Origin: Hibiscus mutabilis
Lineage: Eukaryota; Streptophyta; Magnoliopsida; Malvales; Malvaceae
DNA length: 64,000 nt
Assembly (NCBI GenBank): GCA_019671005.1
Contig: CM033752.1
Location: forward strand, 24,250,969 to 24,314,968
Direction of reading: 5' to 3'
Shown in pieces: positions 30,425-41,422 of this stretch (positions are counted from its first letter, which is position 1; every line of letters starts with the position of its first letter). Made by a program: the position numbers and the translations under genes. The notes under the pieces are model-generated. The model saw nothing but the letters and a program-made list of their open reading frames with translations, searched no databases and was not told the DNA's origin.

Positions 30425-30598
30425 ATTTCTTCTTGTGTTTCTAATTCTTTAACATCTCAACAATGCCAATAGTTAATTGCCATGCTCACCAATTAATTAC
30501 ATGCGGCTTCATCATCTGATATCTCCTCAACGTCCATCAATCTTTCTATGCAAGGCAGGCTTATTTCCTATATAAATAACTTGGGTTCTTTTGGTGAA

Positions 30599-32984
30599 AG
30601 AAATTGTTGGGTCATTGATTCTGGAGCTTCTCGGCATGTTTTTTTCTAAAGATTACTTTTAATCTTTATCTCCTATTGAAGAAAGCACCATCTTATTGCC
30701 AGATCAAACTGTTATTTCAGTAAGATACTTTGGCACGGTTCGCATTTCATCACAGATAGTTCTTAACGATGTGCTATTTGTGCCTGAATTCAAGTTTAAT
30801 CTTTTGGCAGTTAGTGAATTACTTAAACACACTGATCTTACTGTGTTATTTTGCAAAACTCCTTGTTCAATTCAGGGCCCGTTGGAAATGATTGGGAAGG
30901 GTGAAGCACATCAAGGACTTTATTTGCTGCAGCTGCCTTTCAATCCTAAGAAATTGGAAAATAGTAGTAATTTTGTAAAACAATCAGATGTTGTTTTAGT
31001 TTCCTGGCATACTAGGCTCGGCCATCCTAGTAATCGTGTTTTACATTCTCTCAAAGATGTATTACCATCTTTTGTTCATAATAAAGATACTCCTTGTAAC
31101 ATTTGTCCACTTGCTAAACAACAAAGGCTTTCGTTTTTAATTTCTGCTTCTCGTTCTTCTCATCCTTTTGATCTTGTTCACTGTGATATATGGGGGCCAT
31201 ACAAATTTGCTATATATAATAACCATAGTTATTTTTTCACTTTAGTTGATGACTATACACGTTCAATTTGGATTTACCTAATGTAGCACAAGTCTGATGT
31301 GAAAACTATTGTACCTAGCTTCATTGCAATGGCTAAGAGAAAGTTTGGATTTGACTTCAAAATGTTTCGATCAGATAATGCCCTGGAATTAAAATTCACC
31401 GATCTATTTTCATCTCTTGGCATTATTCATCAATTTTCATGCGTAGAAACCCCTCAACAGAATGCCGTAGCTGAAAGGAAACATCAGCATCTTCTTGCTG
31501 TGGCTCGTGCACTTTATTTTTAGTCTCGAGTTCATGTACGTTTCTGGAGAGACTGTTTGCTTACAGCCACCTTTATCATCAACAGATTACCTTCTTCGGT
31601 ATTACTTAACAAGTCACCATATGAGATGTTGTATGGGCATCCTCCTGATTATTCAGTTCTCAGATCGTTTGGTTGCTTATGTTTTGTCTCAACACTTAAA
31701 GCACATAGAGACAAATTTGCTGAACGAGCTTTACCTGGGATGTTTCTTGGCTACGCTCATGGTGTGAAAGGATATAAAGTGTACATTTTGAAGACTAAAT
31801 CGATCATGATTTCCAGAGATGTTCATTTTCATGAACACATATATCCTTTCCATTCTATTACAAAATTTGATTCAATTATTGATCCTTTCTATGATGTTTC
31901 CTTGCCACATTTTTTGTCTAATTTAGATGGTCAGGTTCTTTCAGGTTCATCTCTCGTAGCACCTCACAATGATAACATTTCAGACTCCCTACCTCAGTAT
32001 GATCATCTTGTTCTTGCTGAAATTGTTTCATCTCCTGGTGTCTTGGATCATTCTCAACATGTCTCTGAAGAAGTCATACCTCAGAATTTAGACACTCAGG
32101 GTTTTTCAGATGCAATTCCAGTTCCAATAGAGGTTGAAGTTGCTCTAGTCAATACAATTCCAGTTATTCTAATTGAAACTGTTTCAGTTGAAGTTGTTCC
32201 CCTAGCTCTACGTCGATCTTCTCGGACAACTCAAAAGCCATCCTATCTTGAGCAGTATTATTGCAATACTACAACACTCAGCTCATGTCTCTATCCAATT
32301 GAAGCTTGTTTGTCTTCTGTTAAGTTGTCTTCTGATTATGCAACGTTTATTGGCAATATTTCCTCTACCTATGAACCTTCTTATTATCATCAAGCAGTCA
32401 AGTTTTCAGAATGGCGAGCTGCCATGCATGATGAATTAAAAGCCATGGAAGATATTCACACTTGGACCGTAGTACCCCTTCCAGAAGGTAAACAGGCTAT
32501 AGATTACAAGTGGGCATATCAGGTGAAATACAAAGTTGATGGCACAGTTGATAGGCACAAGTCTCGTTTGGTGGCCAAAGGGCTTACCCAAGTTAAAGGG
32601 ATCAATTATACTGATACATTCTCACCAGTTGCTAAGTTGACTTCCTTTAAAGTGTTGCTAGCTCTTGCCTCTGCACATGATTGGAATTTACTTCAATTAG
32701 ACGTTAATAACGTTTTCCTAAATGGCCACCTTGATGAAGAGGTTTACATGAAGCTTCCCCTTGGTTACAATTCTGCTGTTTCGGGATCAAATTTGGTTTG
32801 TAAGTTACATAAGTCTATCTATGGGCTAAAGCAAGCTTTGGTTTCATGCGTTTTCCCAAGTTGTCTTGAAGTTTGGGTTCGTTCAATCTCCACTTGAACA
32901 TTCACACTTTGTCAAGGGTTCATGTGATACTTTGGTTGCCCTGCTCGCTTATGTGGACGACATAATCCTTGCGGGGAAGAACAT
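30599..32984 (+). pseudogene. Copia pol: protease, integrase, RT (truncated)
   Basis: Protease motif CWVIDSGASRH at about 30604-30637, then a frameshift in a T run. GAG-pre-integrase and the integrase zinc finger follow (LVSWHTRLGHPSNRVLHSL, CNICPLAKQQR). The integrase core has VHCDIWGPY (first Asp), MFRSDNALEL (second Asp) and TPQQNAVAERKHQH (Glu), with TAG stops at 31284 and 31519. A 446-codon frame (31557-32897) covers the integrase end (KSPYEMLYGHPPDYSVLRSFG), a hinge and RT (WAYQVKYKVDGTVDRHKSRLV, QLDVNNVFLNGHLDEEVYM, YGLKQA). After a frameshift, AYVDDIILAGKN is the catalytic site, and the element is cut there. Confidence 0.9.
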
Positions 32985-33337
32985 TGTAATACCCTAAAAA
33001 ATTGGTTAAAAACCCTAATTCTAATTTGGAGATTATTAATTCAAAACCCTAGAAATTGCCCTAATTATCTAATTTGGGAATTTAATTGAGTTAGGGTGTT
33101 CAGTGACCTAATTGAGATGAATCAAACTTTGGGGTCTCTTATGGAAAAATGGGATAAGTTTAGACCCTTATCTTGCGATTTACCCTTTTTGCATGGGTAT
33201 TTCACTCTCTTTCCATCAGCCTAGCACTTTTTCCTTGTCATTTTCTTTTCAGCTGCACCCCTAACCCTCCTCTATTCCAAAATTCCCTTAGGAACCCCTT
33301 CACTCTTGCGTCCCGTTGACTCCAACGAAGGGCTGCA
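32985..33337 (+). repeat. LTR 5' fragment of a further gypsy element
   Basis: Begins TGTAATACCCTAAAA at the exact point where copia RT stops. This is the usual start of chromovirus-type LTRs. After 353 bases it is interrupted by the LTR of element D. It is therefore older than D/E and younger than the copia element. The rest was not located. Confidence 0.6.
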
Positions 33338-36300
33338 TGTAACGCCTCAGTTTTGGGCCTAGCGGTTTTGAGGCTTGTTAGAAGGTTCAATAGATCGAGT
33401 TAGGGATTCGAGTCAGATTCGGGAGTAAATATTTTTCAGTGAGATAAAAATATGGAAAGATGGTTAAAATCATATTTAAATATATGATTAAAAAATGGTG
33501 AAATCAATTTTGGAAAATGAGATTTGGAAGGGTGACATTTTGGTTAGTGACCAAAATGTAATTTTTGAAAACTATTTTTAAAGGTGACTAAATTGAAAAG
33601 GGTCAAATTCTTAGAATCCTTAAGGAGATATTTTACCAAGTGTTTGCTAGTGATTTCTCCCTTCAATTGAGTTATTTTAACATGTGTTTTAAAATATAAT
33701 TAAAAGGGATTTTGGATATTAAAGTTAGTTATCACTTTAAAGAAATTTGACGTAACTTTTCTATCAATTTTTCTCTCCACTTCTTTTCTGCCAAACACTC
33801 TTTTTTCATCAAAATCCAGAGGTGAGAGATCCTTTTTCTTGGATTCTTGATTTATAATTGATTCTTTATCTTTGGTTTACAAAACCTCAAAAATCTTATG
33901 TTTTTCTAGCTTTAATCAATCAATTGAGGGAGAAATCACACAATAGAGGTAATGTTCATTCTCCTCCTCTATTGATGGTTCTTTATTGATATTCCCAAGT
34001 ATTTGATCCTTGATTTATGATTTATAATCTGATTTTATGTTTTTATAATGAATAATTGATTTAATTGGGGTTTAATTGGTGAAATTATGGAAGATTTGTA
34101 TTGGATCTATTTTCCAGTGTTGAGGATTAATTTTAAACATATTTTGGATGATTTATAATGTTGATAAGTTGTTTTTAACATTAGAATCCCGAAACTCCTT
34201 GAATCTTTGATTATTAGGTTGTTAGATTTGTGTTTTTGTGGAGTTGTGGTGGCTGTGTAGTTGTTGGAAGTTTATGAATGAATTAATCCTATTTTTAGAT
34301 GTTATTAGATGTTGATTGAAGTGTTAGATTGATAGATTGTGGCTGAGTTGTGTTTGGAAAGAGTTTTGATGATGATTTTGGTTGTTGTGGTTGGGTTATT
34401 GTGAAAGGATTATGGAAGTCCATGAAGAATTGTTGTTGCAGTGCTTTGAATGCATTGAGATGCATTAATCCTCTGTTGTAATATGGTTAAAATAGGGGAG
34501 GTCGATCTGAAAGCGATCGGTGAGGCTTTGGACGCTTGATTTTACGTCGACGAATTGAGGTTTCGTGTATCGGTGAGTGAGAACGTGGAATTCAGCTTTG
34601 AAATGGCTTAAATGTGGTTTTATGGGGGTTTAAACTAAGCTTGAAATGCTGGTTTAAACCCGGAAGTAAGTATGAAGTGGTTTTCTCTCTCGGTCGTGCT
34701 TTTAAGAAATGGTTTATGCACTTGTTTTGATTTACATTGGACTTACTGTTTAAGCATGTTTTAAAGTATGTGAGATATTGTTTTTGATCATGAAATGATG
34801 ATGGATGCACGTGGTAAGTGATCCATGTAAGTATATGGTTTATACTTGTGTTTTAAGCATGTGTTGTTGCTTGGGAAATGGTTTGGTTAAATGCTTGTAA
34901 AATATAGAGGTAATTGGAAAATGGTTAATTATATTGGCAAGTAATATTGTTTTAAAATTGTTATCGGATATAGTTGGCCGACCATATGATTGATAGTGCA
35001 CTATAATAAGTCACCTTGGATGTTGAGAGGTTTTGATTTGGTGTACCGAAAACTCCATCCTAGTACCCTAATGGTCGATGGGTTATATGGTACCATAAAC
35101 TCCCATTAGTGGATTAAGCATCTAACTGAGGAATAGGGTTAGTGTACCTGTAGATTGTAAGTGTACCCAGTTGTAATGTACCACGATTGTGATTGTATCA
35201 CTATTTCGGATAAGATGGCTTGAAGTGCTGTGAGGATACTTGTTGAATCCGTGTATCCGATGAACTATTCTGGTAAAGGAACTTGGTTATGATCACTTGT
35301 AAGCCAATATAATTGTTAATGTATCATTGAAAGGTTTATGTTGTATAATGTGATTTATACATGTCTACTCTTTAAGCTTTGCATATGGTTGTTATGCATG
35401 GGAAGGCTTAAATTGAGGTTTAGAAATGGGATTTGTTGTTGGTTAATGATACATGTTGCATATGGTTTAATATGCTGATTTTTAAAGATGTTAAGTGCAT
35501 GGTTTTCAAGGCATGATAAAGTTTTAAATGATGTTTAAATGATGATTGAACTGGGATTTCAATGTGTTGTTTTAGAGCACTCATCACTAAGCCTAGTGTG
35601 CTCACGCTCTCTTTGTCCATCAATATAGAGAATTAAAGGCTTGGAAGGCAGCGAGAAGCAAAGGATCACAAAAAGACTTGGTATCAAAAGTATGTTTTTG
35701 GATTAGACTATAAGTAATAAGCGCAATGGGGGTTCTGTTGTTGTTTTGGGAGGTGTTTTGCTAAACTCCATGTTTGAGCAAGTTTTTTTGCTGCTCTTGG
35801 TTTGTAAAAGGCCATTTTGGATTGGTTGTGGTGATGGTTTGAGATTTCATGTTTTGCTTGTTTTGGTTTTTAGGAAGCATGCCTCTAGATGTACATATGA
35901 ATCATGTTGCTATGAATAGAGGTTTTGATGTGGTTTGACTTTTGAATATGTTGGATGTATGCTAGAAGTATGTTATGGTGTTTTGATATGTTCGAAAGTA
36001 TGTTAAACCAACAAAATTAGACATTACAGGTCTAGGCGTACCGATATGGGTGTCCCTCTTTCGGTAAGAATAATCTATTCCTGGATTAGCGTACCGGTAC
36101 GCGGGCAACTATTTTGGTATAGGCCAAGGCAAAATTAGCCAGTGTTTTGGTACTCGGGGAGGCGTTTCGATACGGTACAACGGCTTTTTGAAGGGCGTTT
36201 CTATACACATAGTCGTATCGAAAAGGAAATTGGCTACTGGAATTCTGGAAGTTGAAATAATGAAGGCGTATCGAAACACCCCTTGCCTGTACCGATACGG

Positions 36301-36721
36301 TGGCAGTTAAATTAGTTATTTGGAAGATTCTGAAGTTCTGTTTTCTTATGTTCTAGTCCCTGAATGTTGTAGATGTAATTGAATGAGTATGAATGACCTT
36401 TTTAAGCTGATTTCTGACATGTAAGCATGAAACCTAATTAATTTAAGGTTGGTAACATTAAAAAGGTTGAAGTCCTTATAGTTTTCTAAAATTGCAATTT
36501 GGTCCCTAAATTGCAATTGTGTTCAATTGGATGTCAATTCGATGCCCGATTGAGCTGGGTTTTCACCTGTGATCAATATGTACATATAGGATAATAATTG
36601 TTCATCTAGACAAGATAAAAAATAGACGTGTTTCAGGTTTCATCTTCACAGTTTACTTCGGTAAATCTAATATAGCTAGCTCAGTTCGGTCTTGCGACTA
36701 AGCTAGGTCAAGGGGGTTACA
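33338..36721 (+). repeat. 5' LTR of chromovirus D, 3384 bp
   Basis: TGTAACGCCTCAG .. GGGGGTTACA, followed by TTTGG and the PBS. A perfect 10 bp stem ACATTTTGGT / ACCAAAATGT lies at 33535-33559. The segment 36030-36300 holds several GTACCGATACG-like palindromes. The long middle has no convincing gene. The flank before it is CTGCA (33333-33337). Confidence 0.88.
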
Positions 36722-36726
36722 TTTGG

Positions 36727-36739
36727 TGGTATCAGAGCC
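36727..36739 (+). other. Primer-binding site of D (initiator Met tRNA)
   Basis: TGGTATCAGAGCC, five bases after the LTR end, the standard PBS of plant chromoviruses. Confidence 0.88.
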
Positions 36740-36987
36740 AGGTTTGCGATAATTGGGAGTTGGTATGATTGCTGTTAGTTGTAATATGTTGTTTAATATG
36801 CACAGTGATTGTAATATGCACATTGATTGATTTATGCCATGTTAGGGGAAATTCGGGAAACCCATTGCCTTATTATTATAGTCTGAAATGTTGAGATTTT
36901 GAAATAGAAGTCTTGGATCATTGCTTGAAGCTAGCCTAACTATTTGTTTTGAAATGATTATCATGCCTTAGATATATTTTTAGCACG

Positions 36988-38220
36988 ATGGGACTGAGAA
37001 GAGAGTTACGATCTGGTATGATTGCTGCTGCCGTTGGATAGGGAGACGAGGGGGATGTTGTACCTCATGAGGGGTTGCTGCTGCCCCCACCTAATGTACT
37101 TACAAATGTGAAGCAAGTACCACCTGTGCCAGCTAGGCAGATGTGTGACATGGTGCTTTTGATTCAGGCCATGACTGGTGTGTTTCAGGTAGCAGTTGTG
37201 GGTGTTCATGTGTCGGTACTAATGGTTTGGTAAGGTTTGCCGTTAGAGCGTCTTCGCAGTCTGGGCGAATTTGAGTTCCAGAGTTTGGCTCCTAAGGCTT
37301 TCAAGGATTGGAATCCGTAAGCTGGGTTGTGTCTCTGTTACAAGGTGATGCGTATAGTTGGTGGACAACCACAATAACTGGGATGGAACTCGGGGACGTA
37401 ACTTGAGAGTTCTTTTATGTCACTTTTCAGAGGAAGTATCTGGGAGTCTGGTATCAGGACGAAAAGAAGCGAGAGTTTATGGCACTTGTGCAGGGCAGTA
37501 TGTCTGTTTTTGAGTATGAGGTGCAGTTTATAAGGCTGAGCTGGTATGCACCTAAGTTAGTCCCTGACGAGCGTCAGCGATGTGATCATTTCTGCTACGG
37601 GCTTGTGTAAGAGGTTAAGACATACATGTTTGCTGCTGAATATACCGATTTTGATGTGCTGGTTACGCGAGCCAAGGACATTAAGCAGAACCTTGGGTTA
37701 GCTTCTGGGTCTCGAGGCTTTAGCTCTGGTAAGAGAGTGCGGATTCTAGTTTTTGGCAGTGGTCAGGCCAAGAGACACCATGATAGAAGGTATCGCCCTG
37801 AGCTGAGGCATGGTGGAGGTGTTGTTGGGCATGGAGCGCAGGGATAGGGTGCCCAGGTTAGGGGTCTGCACAATACCAATTAGGCTTGTGGATCGCATGA
37901 TCATATGAGGCGAGATTGCCTACGTTTGGCCAGAGAGGGTCAGGCACCTGCAACTGTTGTGGCCAATGCTTGATGGAGTTGTGGGTCTGGCGACCATCTG
38001 AGACGTTATTGTCCTTTGTTGGTTGGAGGTGGGCAGGGTGCTGCACCTGTTGTTGCTCCGTAGAGAGGCCATGGTCGTAGCCGTTGGCTGTTTCAGTGCA
38101 GAGATGGCGGGCATAGGACTGTGGCTCATACTGTTGTTATCCAGCCCGAGGAAGGTGGACCGGCTAGGGTGTATGCGCACCGTGAGGGTTGCAATGACGC
38201 CGATGTGATTGCATGTACAT
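36988..38220 (+). pseudogene. Chromovirus D gag
   Basis: ATG at 36988 gives MGLRRELRSGMIAAAVG followed by a stop. The capsid region is readable at 37320-37660: LLQGDAYSWWTTTITGM, RKYLGVWYQDEKKREFMALVQG, SVFEYEVQFIRLSWYAP and EVKTYMFAAEYTDFDVL. Two zinc knuckles follow (ACGSHDHMRRDC and WSCGSGDHLRRYC), each with its first or last Cys altered. Multiple stops (37039, 37230, 37609 and others) make it a relic. It continues without a gap into protease. Confidence 0.8.
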
Positions 38221-38692
38221 TTTCTTTGCAGTCTTTGCCATTGTATTTGTTGGTTGATTTTGGTTCTACCCATTCATACATCTTGAGTGAGCATCACAGT
38301 TGCTTGATATACCTATTGAAATTCTTAATGTGGATGTTAGAGTGACTAGTTCTCTTGAGGAGACGGTTGTGGTTAGGAAGTTGCATCGTAGATGTCCGTT
38401 GATGGTTCAAGGACATGTGTTTGCCGTAGATTTGATGGAGTTGTCATTCCATGGTTGTGATGTAATCTTAGGGAGGGATTGGTTGACTGAGCACAAGGCT
38501 GTGGTAGATTTTGAGACCAAGCAGATATCCTTAAAGTTGTGTGATGATTTTGAGGTGGTGGTTGTTGGTGAGAACGCTAAGTTCTTGTTTAATGCTGTTT
38601 CGGCTTTGGAAGCTAGACGACTGTTAGATTTCGGATGCCAGGCTTTATTGGCCTATGTTATGAATCTTGGTTCGAAGGAGTTAAGGGTGTAG
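38221..38692 (+). pseudogene. Chromovirus D aspartic protease
   Basis: LYLLVDFGSTHSYILSEH shows the active site as D-F-G-S where the family has D-S-G-S; element E keeps DSGS. After a frameshift, the remainder is open at 38300-38692: PIEILNVDVRVTSSL, VVRKLHRRCPLMVQGH, ELSFHGCDVILGRDWLTEH. The changed active site alone should abolish cleavage. Confidence 0.8.
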
Positions 38693-39496
38693 GATATTTG
38701 CACGGTATGTGAGTTTTTGGGTATTTTTCTAAAAGAGTTGTCGGGGTTACCGCCCGACCGTAAGGTGGAGTTTGGCATTGAGATCTTTTCGGATATGACA
38801 CCTGTGTCAATTGCTCCATATTTCATGGCCCCGAAAGAGTTGAAGGAGTTAAAAATACAACTATAGGAGTTGCTTGATTGAGGTTTCATTAGACCTAGTA
38901 TTTCACCGTGGGGTGCACCGGTGTTGTTTGTTAAGAATAAGGATGGTACGTTACGGATGTGTATAGATTATCGACAACTGAACAAGTTGACGATAAAGAA
39001 CAAGTATCCTTTGCTGCGGATAGATGACTTGTTTGATTGGTTCAGGGGTGCGTCGGTGTTCTCTAAGATAGATTTGAGGTCTGGGTACTATCAGTTGAAG
39101 GTGAAAGATGTGGATATGCCCAAGACAACTTTTCGTACGAGGTACGGGCATTATGAGTTTTTGGTGATGCCGTTTGGTTTGACCAATGCACTGGCTGCTT
39201 TTAGGGGCATGATGAATCAGGTGTTCCATGAGTTTTTAGATCAGTTTGTGGTCGTGATTATGGATGATATCCTTGTGTACTCTCGTACCAAGGAGGATCA
39301 TGATAGATATTTACGGATTGTGCTTCAGACGTTGTTGGCTAATCAACTTTATGCCATGTTAAGCAAGTGTGAATTCTTGCTTAAGGAGGTTGTTTTCATG
39401 GGACATATTGTGTCAGCTGAGGGGATTTGTGTTTATCCGCACAAGATTGCGACCGTGATGAGTTGTAAGGTGCCTAAATATGTGATAGAAGTTTGA
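38693..39496 (+). pseudogene. Chromovirus D reverse transcriptase
   Basis: Lead-in blocks (a SGLPPDRKVEFGIEIF piece and a PYFMAPKELKELK piece, 38740-38860) precede a 191-codon frame with LFVKNKDGTLRMCIDYRQLN, DDLFDWFRGASVFSKIDLRSGY, YEFLVMPFGLTNA and the catalytic VVIMDDILVYS near 39250-39280. It ends with FMGHIVSAEGICV, the RT-thumb block. Stops lie at 38690, 38863, 38879 and 39494. The Phe/Tyr before the catalytic pair is Met (I-M-D-D). Confidence 0.88.
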
Positions 39497-40050
39497 AGTT
39501 TCCTTGGTTTGGTTGGTTATTACCGTAGGTTTGTTGAAAGGTTTTCCAGTATAGCTGCTCCGTGACCAATTTGTTGCAAAATAATATTTGTTTTGAGTGG
39601 TTGGAGGATTGGCAACGGATTTTAAAAGGTTAAAGGAAGCTTTGACACGAACTCCGATCTTGGTTCAGCCTGAATCAGGAAAAGAGTTCGTCGTTTATAG
39701 TGATGCGTCTTATGTTGGGCTTGGTTGCATGTTGATGCAGGAGGGTAAGGTAGTTGCGTATGCATCTAGACAGTTGAAGGTGCATGAACGTAATTACCCT
39801 ACTCATGATCTTGAGCTTGCCGCATTCGTGTTTGCCTTGAAAATCTAGAGGCATTACCTTTACGGTGAGAAGTGTGTGGTTTATACAGATAAGAAGAGTC
39901 TGAAGTATCTAATATTGTAGAAGGAGTTAAATCTTAGGCAACAAAGATGGTTAGAATTGCTTAAAGATAATGATCTGCCTATTGAGTATTATCCAGGTAA
40001 AGCTAACGTTGTAGCTGATGCTTTGAGTAGGAAAGCTACTATAGAGTTGA
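39497..40050 (+). pseudogene. Chromovirus D RNase H
   Basis: FKRLKEALTRTPILVQPESG leads into VVYSDASYVGLGCMLMQ (first catalytic Asp) and ASRQLKVHERNYPTHDLELAAFVFALK. After TAG stops (39846, 39918) come HYLYGEKCVVYTD, RWLELLKDNDLPIEYYPGK and VVADALSRKA, the RNase H end. Confidence 0.86.
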
Positions 40051-41410
40051 GGGCTATGTTTGCTCAGTTAAGTGTGACTTGCGACGGCGGGTTGTTAGCT
40101 GAGTTGCAAGTAAAACTGTCCTTATCTCAGTTAATTAACGAGAAACAACCGCATAATGTGAGTTTGGTACCGCATGTGAAGGATATCATGGATGGGAATC
40201 CTACGAATTTTCATTTTAATGATGATGAAGTGTTGTGTTTTAAAGGTCGGGTTGTGGTGCCCGAAGATAAGGAGTTGAGGCGTATCATTTTGGCTGAAGC
40301 GCATGCTAGTCCTTTTACTATGCATCCCGATAGTACTAAGATGTATCGAGGTTTGAAGGAAAAGTACTATTGGGTTGGTTTGCAGAAAGATGTGGCTGAT
40401 TTTGTTGCTCGATGCATGGTATGTCAGCAAGTGAAAGCTGAGCATCAGTTTCTTTTCGGGTTGTTGCAACCGTTGACCTGTACATCTCTTAGATTGTGCG
40501 TTTGCACGGGGTGCCCAAATCTATAGTTTCAGATAGAGATCCGCGTTTTACAACAAGGTTTTGGGTGTACTTGCATCGTGCTCTAGGAACTCGACTGAAT
40601 TTCAGTAATTCGTATCACCCTCAGACAGATGGTTAGTCGGAACGTGGGATACAGGTTTTGGAGGATATGTTGAGATGTTGTATCATTGAGTTCCAGGGAA
40701 CACGGGAAAAACAGTTGCCTTTGGTGGAGTTTGCTTATAATAACAGTTATCAGGCTAGTATTCAGATGGCACCTTACGAGGCGTTGTATGGTAGGAAGTT
40801 CCATACACCGTTGTGTTGGGCTGAAGTTAGGGAAAAACATGTTTCCATGCCTGATGTGTTGAAAGACACCAATGAAAAGGTGAAGTTGGTATGTTAGCAC
40901 TTGAGAGCAGCTTCGGATCGTCAGAAATCCTACCCGAATTTGAAGCGTAGGGATATAGAGTATGTTGTTGGTAACCGAGTGTTTTTGAAGGTGTCGCCTT
41001 GGAAGAAGGTGATGCGTTTTGGGCGAAAAAGAAAGCTTAGGCCGAGGTTTATTGGACCCTACGAGGTGGTTGAGCGTGTGGGTCCTGTTGCTTATTGTTT
41101 GAGGTTACCTCCTAAGTTGGAGAGGATCCATGATGTGTTTCATGTTTCGATGTTACGAAGGTGTCGGTCGGATCCATCACATGTTATGCCGGTAGAGGAT
41201 TTTGAGTTAAGGCCATATCTATCTTATGATGACCGGTACAGATTCTTGACACCAGCAGTAAGGTTCTGCGTGGCAAGATGGTTTATCATGCTAAGGTGTT
41301 GTGGAGGCACCGCGAAGTTGAGGATGCCATGTGGGAATGCAAGACGAACATGTTGGAACAGTTTTCGCATTTGTTTCCTCTAGGTAAATTTTGAGGACAA
41401 AATTTCTTAA
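40051..41410 (+). pseudogene. Chromovirus D integrase with chromodomain remnant
   Basis: The HHCC module is present (MYRGLKEKYYWVGLQKDVADFVARCMVCQ). About 164 bases present in E (49353-49516) are missing at about 40473, removing the first catalytic Asp region and shifting frame. The core resumes with VSDRDPRF-like sequence and YHPQTDG, then EFAYNNSYQASIQMAPYEALYG. The C-terminus GPYEVVERVGPVAYCLRLPP, HDVFHVSMLRR precedes a broken chromodomain (LRPYLSY.., then shifted frames up to the PPT). The enzyme is dead. Confidence 0.86.
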
Positions 41411-41422
41411 GTGGGGGAGAGT
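41411..41422 (+). other. Polypurine tract of D
   Basis: GTGGGGGAGAGT immediately before LTR start TGTAATGCC. Confidence 0.8.

Larger units (their letters stand above)
29272..32984 (+). mobile_element. Ty1/copia retrotransposon, 3' truncated
   Basis: Contains a 182 bp 5' LTR, initiator-Met PBS, gag, protease, GAG-pre-integrase, integrase and RT in copia order. It ends abruptly three codons after the RT YVDD motif where a chromovirus-type LTR start (TGTAATACCC) begins at 32985. RT end, RNase H and 3' LTR are not seen further right within the window. Several stops and frameshifts show it is a relic. Confidence 0.88.
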
